12,640 nt of DNA from DATESZ01 sp035283845 (GTDB taxonomy: Bacteria; Desulfobacterota; Syntrophia; Syntrophales; JACQWR01): positions 1-12,640 of the forward strand of contig DATESZ010000193.1 in the NCBI GenBank assembly GCA_035283845.1, read 5' to 3'. The notes under the pieces were generated by a model. That model saw nothing but the letters and a program-made list of their open reading frames with translations. It searched no databases and was not told where the DNA came from. Below are positions 6,444-12,640 of the stretch, piece after piece. The translations under genes and the position numbers were made by a program. Within the stretch, counting starts at the first letter, position 1; each line of letters starts with the position of its first letter.

Positions 6444-9062
6444 CTATCTGTTGTTGTAAATGACATCCCACAGAGCAATCCTGAGGCTGCTTCCATGTTC
6501 TTCCAGCCATTGTGCTGTCTGGGAGAATTCCTTTTTCATGCGCTTCTTTTCATTCTCGTCCCCTTTGATCGTCCTGCCGATGTTCCGTTCCGTCGAATAG
6601 CGGAACAATGCCCGCCATTTCAGACATTCCATATCTTCCAAGTGAATTCCCTCCGGAGAACTCGCCAGCAAAGATTTTTCCTGCCCGGCCATATTGATAA
6701 AATCATTCAAGCGATAAATCATCGCACTATTCACCATGTTTTCCTGCTGCCATCCTTCAAGCTGCTTCCTGATTTCCTGAAGGGAAATGAAATCTTCCCA
6801 GGTGACGGTTTCCGCAAAAATAGTCACCCTGTTGCGCCCCTCATCCTTAAATCCCTTGGACATTTCCAGTGCTGTTTCGGCCGCTTCCGACATTTTATCG
6901 ATTGGCGCATGGGGCTTCTGCAGACTGATTCCGGCGGAAAAATGAAGTTCCTTATTTCCACAGGTATAAGCGGCAAAACGATTGTGTAGCAATTCGACAA
7001 GTACGATCATCCTGTTCCAAGGGCCAATGAGAAAAAGGTCGTCGCCACCGGCAAAAACTGTATAGACATCCCGAAAACGATCGTCGGTTTTCAGCAAATG
7101 CGGCAAATACAGACAGAAGAAAAAATTCAGTTGCCGACTCAGGGTTGCGATACGGGAAAGGGTTATCTCCTCCTTGGCCAGCCCGCAAGACATGAGCAGG
7201 CCAAGCTGATCCACATCGGCCTTGAGAATTCCCAGGGCTTCTATTCCCCGGTATCCCCCGCCCATCTGATTCATCGCCTTGTTGGCGATGTGTTCGAATG
7301 TCTTGGGAGTTCTCAATTGCAACTGATCGATTCGTTCCTCTTTTTTCTGCTCACTCTTTTTCCCGGCAAGCAGTCTTTCATCGTTCAGATCATCTTCTGC
7401 GTAAACGGGGACATAACCGTTAATGAATTTCGCCGTTACTTTTCGGGTAATACCGCTTTGCGAATCAATAGAAATATCCCAGTATTTCAGGAGCTGTCCG
7501 CTTCTCGCCAATTGAGTTAGCTTGCTGTCGTCATCCTGAAACATCAACTGGTAAAAGCCAAAGATCGGCTCCTTGAGTCTGTTCGTTTTACTCTTCAGGT
7601 CTGCATCCGCAGTTGTTATAGCAATCCGTTTATTCTTAACCAGGTTTTCACCGAGAAAGATGTGATCGTGGCAGATCCGGCAACAGTAACCGTCATCGTC
7701 CCGATCTTTCGTTCCTTCGCTGGATGGTCTTTTCCCGCAGTACGGACAGAGCGGAGGATTGAGGTCGTTTCGAAAGTTATCGAGATAGCCGTCCACAGCA
7801 CCGCCAAAACGGTCAAGATCGATTTTCTGAAGCTTTCTTTCGGCCATTTTCTCATTCAGGGAATCGCGTATGTCTGCAAACCTTCCCTTTACAAAGTCGT
7901 CCGGTTTTGCCGCCAATTGTGTAATACCCATGGAGTTCTGCCCGAAGGAAACTTTGATCAGCCAGTCATTTATCTGTTTCTCTGCTCGTGCGGTTGCTTC
8001 TTTAGCCGCGGGCGTATTCGGTGCAATAATCATGAACTTCCCGGCAGCATTCAGGATAATGGATGAAAAAGAAATGCCAATTTCCCGGCAGATAAGATCC
8101 GCCGCAAACTCAGAAAAAAGCGATACTGAAAAGGAGCGACCACGGAGGATTTTCGCCCGGTGTCTTCCCGCTTCTCCGCTGTCACTGGATATAAAATCCT
8201 GAATCCCGTAAAAATCTCCACCGATCAGCAGAAACTTTTCTGCGGAATAATCCCGAATAGCGTCAATTCCCATGCTGCCGGTGTCACGATGGTAAACGTA
8301 AAGCGCGGCGGCCAATGCCGCCGTTACACGGGAATGATCGTAAAGAGAAACATCGGGAACAACCTTGCCGGCTCGCGCCGCCGGAATCGCGGAAGTACAG
8401 ATCAGCATTAGGCTGTCGAAGTGCTCAAACCAGAGCTCAATGCTGTCGTTTCTATGAAGCAGTTTTTCCAGAGCAAAGATAAATTGATCAAAGAGTTCTT
8501 TATATTCCCCCAACGCCTTTTCGTTACTGGATGGCGCCTCCTGTTCACGGTGCTGCGGGAAGATGCTTTGTGGTGTCAGTCCCTTGAGGGGATAGACATA
8601 CTGCTGCTGGATTGGATCGGTCTGCTTTTCAGAATCCGTAGGTGTTAATTTTTCAAACAACGGCAACAATCGTGTTTGCTTGTAATCCTTTGGGGCAATG
8701 GCTTCATTGTATTCTTTGTCGAAATTGGCTCGATCCCACCCGCTGCTGATACGGTCTGCCATGGCGATAATCCACTGCATAGGTGTTTTCGGTACATGAT
8801 GACCGGCAGCCAGATTTATGAAAGTATCTTCCAGACCCCAGGCGGCACGGTTAAACTGGGCAGGCAGCAGCTTTTCGATATTGTCGATAAAGGCGGCGGT
8901 ATGGACAGCGTGCCGATGCGTATACCTGTCATTGAAGAACGGTTGATACAGGCCACAGTTATTATTGATGAATTCATCCGTCACCGTCATGGCATCCTCG
9001 GCTAATTTCCCGATATCGTGGACCAGTCCAGCCATTGCCATCTTAAGAACAGTATCATCCAT
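6444..9062 (-). CDS. cas10: Cas10/Csm1, HD nuclease and cyclic oligoadenylate synthase
   Basis: 872 residues from the preferred start. The HD domain comes first, with LVHDIGKLAED (His15-Asp16), an HRHAVH segment, GHH and MADRISSGWDR. The first palm domain carries GGDFYGIQDFIS. A zinc-ribbon pair follows, CPYCG then CCRICHDH. The second palm has FAGGDDLFLIG with GGDD at 672-675, the cyclase active site; a helical D4 domain closes the protein. All key residues are present, so both ssDNA cleavage and cyclic oligoadenylate synthesis are expected. The ATG at 9062 has AGGGGGAAG about 6 bases upstream and begins MDDTVLKMAMAGLVHD, as Csm1 proteins do. An in-frame ATG at 9137 would add 25 residues but has no ribosome binding site and spans a likely promoter. 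The stop touches the csm2 ribosome binding site. Confidence 0.97.
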   Translation of the reverse strand: MDDTVLKMAMAGLVHDIGKLAEDAMTVTDEFINNNCGLYQPFFNDRYTHRHAVHTAAFIDNIEKLLPAQFNRAAWGLEDTFINLAAGHHVPKTPMQWIIAMADRISSGWDRANFDKEYNEAIAPKDYKQTRLLPLFEKLTPTDSEKQTDPIQQQYVYPLKGLTPQSIFPQHREQEAPSSNEKALGEYKELFDQFIFALEKLLHRNDSIELWFEHFDSLMLICTSAIPAARAGKVVPDVSLYDHSRVTAALAAALYVYHRDTGSMGIDAIRDYSAEKFLLIGGDFYGIQDFISSDSGEAGRHRAKILRGRSFSVSLFSEFAADLICREIGISFSSIILNAAGKFMIIAPNTPAAKEATARAEKQINDWLIKVSFGQNSMGITQLAAKPDDFVKGRFADIRDSLNEKMAERKLQKIDLDRFGGAVDGYLDNFRNDLNPPLCPYCGKRPSSEGTKDRDDDGYCCRICHDHIFLGENLVKNKRIAITTADADLKSKTNRLKEPIFGFYQLMFQDDDSKLTQLARSGQLLKYWDISIDSQSGITRKVTAKFINGYVPVYAEDDLNDERLLAGKKSEQKKEERIDQLQLRTPKTFEHIANKAMNQMGGGYRGIEALGILKADVDQLGLLMSCGLAKEEITLSRIATLSRQLNFFFCLYLPHLLKTDDRFRDVYTVFAGGDDLFLIGPWNRMIVLVELLHNRFAAYTCGNKELHFSAGISLQKPHAPIDKMSEAAETALEMSKGFKDEGRNRVTIFAETVTWEDFISLQEIRKQLEGWQQENMVNSAMIYRLNDFINMAGQEKSLLASSPEGIHLEDMECLKWRALFRYSTERNIGRTIKGDENEKKRMKKEFSQTAQWLEEHGSSLRIALWDVIYNNR

Positions 9063-9091
9063 ATTTCTTCCCCCTTTAAAGATTAAGGCAC

Positions 9092-9119
9092 AGGATAACA
9101 GAAAACTTGTCTTCTTCAA
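9092..9119 (-). promoter_or_regulatory. Candidate promoter in front of cas10
   Basis: On the minus strand TTGAAG (9119-9114), a 16-base spacer and TATCCT (9097-9092) lie in the gap between the NE0113-type gene and cas10, about 30 bases before the cas10 ATG. Each hexamer is only a partial match. Confidence rises because the palindrome GCAACGTTGC ends exactly 5 bases upstream of the -35, as it does at the cas6 promoter. Confidence 0.5.
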
Positions 9120-9123
9120 TATC

Positions 9124-9135
9124 GGCAACGTTGCC
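9124..9135. promoter_or_regulatory. Palindromic putative operator upstream of cas10
   Basis: GGCAACGTTGCC is a perfect 12-base palindrome. Its inner ten bases, GCAACGTTGC (9125-9134), recur at 11332-11341 before the cas6 promoter. In both places five bases separate the palindrome from the -35 box. It lies in the non-coding gap if cas10 starts at 9062. The binding protein is unknown; the adjacent winged-helix CARF protein is a candidate. Confidence 0.55.
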
Positions 9136-9158
9136 ATTAATTATGCCGTGGTTGTTTT

Positions 9159-10283
9159 TCACAGGATCACCCGAATTTTTGCCCGGTCGATCTTCAGGCC
9201 GTAACGGGTGTCCGGCTTTATCCCGACGCCTTCGATGGCGATTTCCGGTATGGTGGTAAGACCGAATCCCTGCTGCAGAATCTCCCTGATCTTCGACTTG
9301 GTGGAGTTGAAGTTAGCCTTGGTCAGGCCGAGGATGCCGGAGTCGCTCATGGCGGCATGATCGCGACTGAAGGTGATCCTGCGGTAGAGGTCGGCAATCT
9401 GCGTCTGGCAGGCAAGTATCTCTTCCATTTCCGCATAACAATCCGTACAGTCCCGGCAGGTGGCAGAATCCTTTGAACAATCCCGTTTCCGCATGGCAAA
9501 GAAGGCATACAGAGCGAGACGAGACGGCGTCATGTCCGCCTCCCGCTTCTTGTACACGACCTTCCGCTGGGGCAGATCGATCACCAGCAGCGGGATATCC
9601 TCCCGGATCAGGGACAGAATCAGGCCGGCTGGGTCTTTCGGTTCCCGAAGCATGGCGTCGGAAAGCTGATCGCGGATGGACACGAATGGCAGGGGCACAA
9701 GATTGATCTTCGCATATTTTGTTTCCTTGAAATAGGGCTGCCCTTCCTTGTCGTGGAGTTCGATGGTCACGGAATTGCGAGGGGGATAATAGAAATACCG
9801 ATTGCTCTCGAATTCGGGAGAGACAAGGCAATGATAAACCCGATCCTGGGGCCGCCCGTAAAACTGTGCCGCAATCATGAGACAGGCGCTCATCGTCTTG
9901 CGTCCTCCGGCAATGGAAAAGAATACCGCCGTGTCGGACTCTTTTGTAAACCGGAAGGCCAGCTCCAGACATTTCTTCAGTAGCCATTCGTTTTCTTCTT
10001 CCCCAGCGATATCATCCAACTCAATACTACTAGTATCCGTCACTGTGTGGACGTGATCCGGTCCGAAGGCGATGGCGCCGGGATCAATTCCATATTCCTT
10101 GAGGTAGCGATAATAATAGCCATCCCCAGGTGAAAGCAAACGGGCGTTGATTCCTTCCTTGCCCTCCCGTGTCGTGATTACATGGATGGCGTCCACGCGG
10201 CGATCCTCCTGCTGGAGGGCGAACAGGGTCTCGGTGATAACCTGGGGTGTCAGTCCGACAACGGCCAGAAGGATGTTTTTCAT
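9159..10283 (-). CDS. CARF protein of the NE0113/TIGR02584 type with winged-helix-like C-terminal part
   Basis: 374 residues. The CARF domain fills the first half: LLAVVGLTPQVITETLFAL (5-23), an HVITT strand (34-38) and the ligand-loop signature SIAGGRKTMSACL (123-135). The rest lacks HEPN, PD-(D/E)xK or RelE-type nuclease motifs. KVVYKKREADMTPSRLALYAFFA (about 241-263) reads like the strand-helix start of a winged helix, and FNSTKSKIREILQQGF with RYGLKI (325-364) like its recognition helix and wing. Between them a cysteine cluster (Cys269, 276, 279, 282 and 292) could hold zinc. Known CARF proteins of this size bind cyclic oligoadenylate, and some degrade it. The architecture here would suit a ligand-controlled regulator such as Csa3; ring-nuclease activity is the alternative. 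The ATG at 10283 has a distant, weak AGGGA. It lies 47 bases after cas6. Confidence 0.85.
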   Translation of the reverse strand: MKNILLAVVGLTPQVITETLFALQQEDRRVDAIHVITTREGKEGINARLLSPGDGYYYRYLKEYGIDPGAIAFGPDHVHTVTDTSSIELDDIAGEEENEWLLKKCLELAFRFTKESDTAVFFSIAGGRKTMSACLMIAAQFYGRPQDRVYHCLVSPEFESNRYFYYPPRNSVTIELHDKEGQPYFKETKYAKINLVPLPFVSIRDQLSDAMLREPKDPAGLILSLIREDIPLLVIDLPQRKVVYKKREADMTPSRLALYAFFAMRKRDCSKDSATCRDCTDCYAEMEEILACQTQIADLYRRITFSRDHAAMSDSGILGLTKANFNSTKSKIREILQQGFGLTTIPEIAIEGVGIKPDTRYGLKIDRAKIRVIL

Positions 10284-10311
10284 AGGCTAATGTCCCTTTG
10301 AAAATCCGAAC

Positions 10312-10330
10312 GGGCGACTACGAGCCGCCC
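10312..10330. repeat. GC-rich hairpin between cas6 and the CARF gene, REP-like
   Basis: GGGCG (10312-10316) and CGCCC (10326-10330) flank nine bases, immediately after the cas6 stop codon at 10331-10333. No T run follows. The form, a GGGCG-type arm pair with a CCCTA tail, resembles short extragenic palindromes common in deltaproteobacterial genomes. It may set the ratio between cas6 and downstream mRNA by protecting the 3' end. Tentative. Confidence 0.35.
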
Positions 10331-11263
10331 CTATGTGGAAATCTTGATCTTGCCCAGGCCGAAGGCCGTTTGTTTTCCCAGGTGCAATGTCTCGCAGAGA
10401 AGCAGCAATGGAATGAACTCTGTCAGATCTCCGCAATAAGCAATCTTCCCAATCAAACCACCCATCAGCATTTCCTGATCCTGACGGTTCGACCAACGCC
10501 GCCAATCGAACCAGTGGAGATGGGATTCTTCGATCGTAATTTCCTGCGCTCGTCGAACGAGGCCCCGATAGTCGAGAGCTGGTTCGCCATCGCCATAAGC
10601 AGCAAAAAGGGAGGACACTCGCCGCAATGCGGCCCTGATTAAAACGTGAAAGGGAAGTGCGGACTCCAGTTCATTCAGGTATTTGAGTCGTAGGGGGGTG
10701 AGGAGAATGATTTCCATTCGGTGAACAGGGCTGGATGGAGTGGCTGGAAAGACCATATTTTCAGGCAGATAATTACCCTGAATCTTTCTGGCTGCGCCTG
10801 TATATATCTCCCCCCCGTTTGCCGTAACTTTTTCCAGGACAAACCGGGGACGATGCCCGTTGATTCGTTGACCGGCGCCCATCTGTCCCATCTGTTCAAA
10901 GGCAAAGATAAAATAAGGGAGGGACTCGTTGAAGCGGCCAAAAAGAAAAAGCGTGAAATCAAAGGCATCACCTGCTGAGTAATGGGTTTGTGTGTCAGGT
11001 GGTGGTTCGAGCACATAAGGATGCGGCGGGGCCGCCAGACGCTGTTTCCCTTCGCTAAGGCGTCCGGCAGGTGTTTCAAATACTTGGGCATAAAGACACT
11101 TCCCGTTCAGCAGGCAGGTAGAGCAATCGCCTGTTTTCAGGACACAGACGACCTTCCTCAGGGTATGGCCGAAGAGACCACGAAAGGTGGAACCCTTATA
11201 AGGGGGAAGGAGGGCTTCTTCTTCAAAGACACTATTGAAATGGTATTTACCGAAGTGCATCAT
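10331..11263 (-). CDS. cas6: Cas6, CRISPR pre-crRNA endoribonuclease (RAMP)
   Basis: 310 residues. Cas6 cuts within each repeat of the array transcript, leaving an 8-base 5' handle. The N-terminal part GSTFRGLFGHTLRKVVC (24-40) followed by CSTC, GKC and LYAQVFETP (47-65) is the signature of the larger Cas6 type that has a cysteine-rich insertion. Cys40, 47, 50 and 56 may bind zinc. The final segment HLGKQTAFGLGKIKI (294-308) is the glycine-rich loop of RAMP proteins. His33 is a possible catalytic residue, though this cannot be fixed from sequence alone. Two ATGs stand in tandem (11263 and 11260) behind GGGGAC; the second is spaced better, so the true start could be one codon in. It is the first gene of the operon, behind the promoter at 11299-11326. 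Confidence 0.93.
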   Translation of the reverse strand: MMHFGKYHFNSVFEEEALLPPYKGSTFRGLFGHTLRKVVCVLKTGDCSTCLLNGKCLYAQVFETPAGRLSEGKQRLAAPPHPYVLEPPPDTQTHYSAGDAFDFTLFLFGRFNESLPYFIFAFEQMGQMGAGQRINGHRPRFVLEKVTANGGEIYTGAARKIQGNYLPENMVFPATPSSPVHRMEIILLTPLRLKYLNELESALPFHVLIRAALRRVSSLFAAYGDGEPALDYRGLVRRAQEITIEESHLHWFDWRRWSNRQDQEMLMGGLIGKIAYCGDLTEFIPLLLLCETLHLGKQTAFGLGKIKIST

Positions 11264-11298
11264 GTCCCCAACAGAACTTCCTTAGTTAAGGCACATTC

Positions 11299-11326
11299 AG
11301 TATACTAACTGCTAAACGAAAGACAA
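11299..11326 (-). promoter_or_regulatory. Main cas operon promoter
   Basis: On the minus strand TTGTCT (11326-11321), a 16-base spacer and TATACT (11304-11299) lie about 36 bases before the cas6 ATG. Both boxes match the sigma-70 consensus at four or five of six positions. It is the best promoter-like pair between the nucleotidyltransferase relic and cas6, and the palindrome at 11332-11341 abuts it. Confidence 0.6.
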
Positions 11327-11331
11327 AATCA

Positions 11332-11341
11332 GCAACGTTGC
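11332..11341. promoter_or_regulatory. Palindromic putative operator upstream of cas6
   Basis: GCAACGTTGC is a perfect palindrome five bases upstream of the -35 box of the cas6 promoter. The same ten bases and the same spacing occur before cas10. A position just upstream of -35 suits either an activator or a repressor. Further upstream a second, weaker inverted repeat, CATGAG/CTCATG (11344-11349 and 11368-11373), may belong to the same control region. Confidence 0.55.
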
Positions 11342-11473
11342 AACATGAGCTGTGAATCCAATTTGCACTCATGGATATGTTGAAAGGAGATGGCTTATGA
11401 ATTAAGACTTATTTCGGTTAACACATTATCTCGGACAATACAACTGTTTTATCAACTTCAATGACTTAAGGCA
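11342..11473. other. Intergenic spacer between cas6 control region and nucleotidyltransferase relic
   Basis: No gene is supported. The stretch holds the CATGAG/CTCATG inverted repeat and, on the plus strand, an orphan ribosome binding site (AAAGGAGA, 11383-11390) followed by ATG AAT TAA at 11397-11405, which may be a leftover of a lost gene. Base composition is more A/T-rich than in the neighbouring relic. Confidence 0.5.
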
Positions 11474-12168
11474 TTAAACCGGCAATCCTTGCGCCATATT
11501 TTCCGCTCCACTGTCAGCATATTTCATAGTCAGCCGAATCATCACGTCCTTATCACGGAGATTCGATTCCGCCGTCAGGAGCGTCAAGGCGGCCAGGCCG
11601 ACGTCGTTGATGATAGCTTCTCCGGACGGCAGGAACAACCGGCTGTTGCAGATACCAGAGATTGAAGATATCGCGGCCATTGAGGTAACGTCGTTCCAGG
11701 AGCGCGCAGATTTTGTCGGAGAGGATCTCCGGAAGGGTTTCCATCACCAGCACGGCCTGGGACGCGGCACTCGGAAATCGCCGGAGGCGATCAGGTAGGA
11801 AACGGCGGGAAGCGCCGACAGAATATGGTTTTTCGTTTCCATGAGGCTCTCTCAGCCGGTAGTCCGCAAAGAACTTTAGGGCCGGGTCGATTTGTAAGAC
11901 AGGGTCAAGGCGCCCAGTCCGAAATGGGTGACCATCTCCCTTTCCATGCCTTCAGCGTCCGATTCAGCTTCGCGCGAACGGCATCGGCGCCGAGGGGCGT
12001 CACAGAATCCAGGTCATCGGAAAACCGGCTTCCGCCGTTGCACCACCGTAGCGCCGTTCCCTCCTGAAAGATCAACTCTCGACTTCCTGACAGGGAATAG
12101 AGTTGATTCAAAAGGATCAACTGGGCGATCTCGGCCTTCCGGACGTATGTCTCACGGTAGTTCTTCAT
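11474..12168 (-). pseudogene. Degraded AbiEii/AbiGii-type nucleotidyltransferase (type IV toxin family)
   Basis: The first 87 codons (12168 to 11905) read MKNYRETYVRKAEIAQLILL, then LIFQEGTALRWCNGGSRFSDDLDSVT. This is the nucleotidyltransferase core: the G-T-ALRW loop and the D-D-L-D metal-binding motif. The frame then breaks. Shifted frames continue with FGLGALTLSYKSTRP, FFADYRLRE (around 11875-11850), VMETLPEILSDKICALLERRYLNGRDIFNLWYL (11750-11650 region) and a last piece ending at 11474. At least three frame changes are needed, so this is an old relic and not a sequencing slip. Intact relatives are toxins paired with an AbiEi-like antitoxin upstream; none is recognisable at 12169-12300. 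The relic is on the same strand as the cas operon but separate from it. Confidence 0.85.
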
Positions 12169-12422
12169 GGTGGTTTACATTATAATACATTTTGGTATTG
12201 TTTTATGAACATTTATTTCACCATTGCCGCCCTCTCCGAGATGGACGCCCTCGAAGCCCGTCGTGCATTTACTCAAAAACAAACATAATAGTTGACAAGC
12301 ACTTCCAGGTTACCGTCATGTTGGCGAAATGAACAGACCTTGAGCCAATATTTTGTCTTGACATTTATTTACGCTTTTTATAGGGTGCCGCCAATTGAAT
12401 CTGTTTGAGGAGGATTAAGATA
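12169..12422. other. Divergent intergenic region between the nucleotidyltransferase relic and nuoE
   Basis: No confident gene. On the minus strand a short open stretch ends with TAA just 6 bases before the relic's ATG, which could be the tail of a lost antitoxin gene, but it is cut by a stop after about 45 codons and is not recognisable. The right part holds the promoter and ribosome binding site (GAGGAGG, 12407-12413) of the NuoE-like gene on the plus strand. Confidence 0.5.
12358..12386 (+). promoter_or_regulatory. Candidate promoter of the NuoE-like gene
   Basis: A perfect TTGACA at 12358-12363 is followed by TATAGG at a 15-base spacing (12379-12384) or TAGGGT at 17 bases (12381-12386). 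The -10 choice is uncertain. It lies about 40 bases upstream of the gene's ribosome binding site and faces away from the CRISPR locus. Confidence 0.5.
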
Positions 12423-12640
12423 TTGGGGGAAGAAGCCGACAAAGAGGCCCTCAAGGGAATTTTGGTGTTTTACGAAGGGAAAAGAAAAGAATTGATCCCA
12501 ATCTTACAGGAGGCTCAGGGGATTTATGGCTATCTCCCTGAAGAGCCGATAGAGATGATTGCAGACTTTCTTAAGATCAAGAAAGGTGAAGTTTATTCGG
12601 TAGCGTCTTTCTATAACCAATTCAGGCTCATACCTTTAGG
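12423..12640 (+). CDS. nuoE: NuoE/HoxE-like 2Fe-2S subunit of an NAD(P)H-linked oxidoreductase, 5' part only
   Basis: 72 codons are visible before the right edge. The reading ALKGILVFYEGKRKELIPIL, EAQGIYGYLPEEPIEMIADF and KKGEVYSVASFYNQFRLIPL is the helical N-terminal part of the thioredoxin-like 24-kDa subunit found in complex I, NAD-reducing hydrogenases and electron-bifurcating hydrogenases. The four cysteines that bind the 2Fe-2S cluster would follow beyond the window, so intactness cannot be judged. No ATG fits; TTG at 12423 with GAGGAGG 9 bases upstream is the best start. It is on the opposite strand from the CRISPR locus, has its own promoter and is probably the first gene of a housekeeping redox operon. 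Whether it belongs to complex I or to a hydrogenase depends on what follows. Confidence 0.85.
   Translation, partial: MGEEADKEALKGILVFYEGKRKELIPILQEAQGIYGYLPEEPIEMIADFLKIKKGEVYSVASFYNQFRLIPL

Noticed and set aside
9063..9137. N-terminal extension of cas10 by 25 residues with a hydrophobic look
   Set aside because: No ribosome binding site before 9137, a strong one before 9062, and the extra stretch covers the palindrome and promoter; it is not a signal peptide.
11383..11405. Ribosome binding site followed by ATG AAT TAA on the plus strand
   Set aside because: A two-codon frame cannot be defended as a gene; noted only as a possible remnant.
12205..12288. 27-codon plus-strand frame beginning MNIYFTIAALSEMDALEARR
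   Set aside because: No ribosome binding site and no recognisable family; may be chance or debris of a lost gene.
12169..12300. Minus-strand open stretch ending just before the nucleotidyltransferase start, as an AbiEi antitoxin tail
   Set aside because: The spacing is right for an operon, but the peptide is short, bounded by a stop upstream and not recognisable as AbiEi.

Overview
The window is dominated by a type III-A (Csm) CRISPR-Cas locus read leftward on the minus strand. The host looks like an anaerobic bacterium of the Desulfobacterota/Deltaproteobacteria kind. That guess is weak: it rests on the general look of the Csm proteins, the nucleotidyltransferase relic and the NuoE-like neighbour, with no marker gene in view.

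Layout from right to left along the minus strand. A strong-looking promoter (11299-11326) precedes cas6 (10331-11263). Next come a CARF protein of the NE0113/TIGR02584 type (9159-10283), cas10/csm1 (6444-9062), csm2, csm3, csm4 and csm5 (down to 2911). A short insert follows with its own promoter: a frameshifted PIN/VapC-like gene (2368-2798) and a 68-residue partner (2159-2365). Then comes a CARF-HEPN RNase of the Cas02710/TIGR02710 type (885-2111), a leader of about 400 bases, and a CRISPR array (1-459, cut by the left edge of the window). No cas1, cas2 or reverse transcriptase is present. To the right of the locus are a broken AbiEii-type nucleotidyltransferase (11474-12168, minus) and, on the plus strand, the first 72 codons of a NuoE/HoxE-like subunit running off the right edge.

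How it should work, from knowledge of the families: Cas6 cuts the array transcript, leaving a 5' handle that would read AUUGCGAC here. Csm1-5 bind the crRNA and target RNA. Csm3 cuts the target with Asp34. The Cas10 GGDD palm makes cyclic oligoadenylate, which the CARF proteins sense. The Cas02710 protein carries an R-x6-H HEPN motif and is the likely RNA-degrading output. The NE0113 protein has no visible nuclease motif but has winged-helix-like segments and a cysteine cluster, so it may be a regulator or a ring nuclease.

The most unusual signal is regulatory. The same 10-base palindrome, GCAACGTTGC, lies exactly 5 bases upstream of a -35 box in front of both cas6 and cas10, and both promoters have a 16-base spacer. 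A CARF-plus-winged-helix gene lies between the two sites. This suggests, without proving, a ligand-controlled switch on the locus. In the array, two neighbouring spacers come from overlapping positions of one target. All six spacers, as written on the plus strand, read as sense coding sequence or as Shine-Dalgarno plus ATG, so the crRNAs would be antisense to mRNA.
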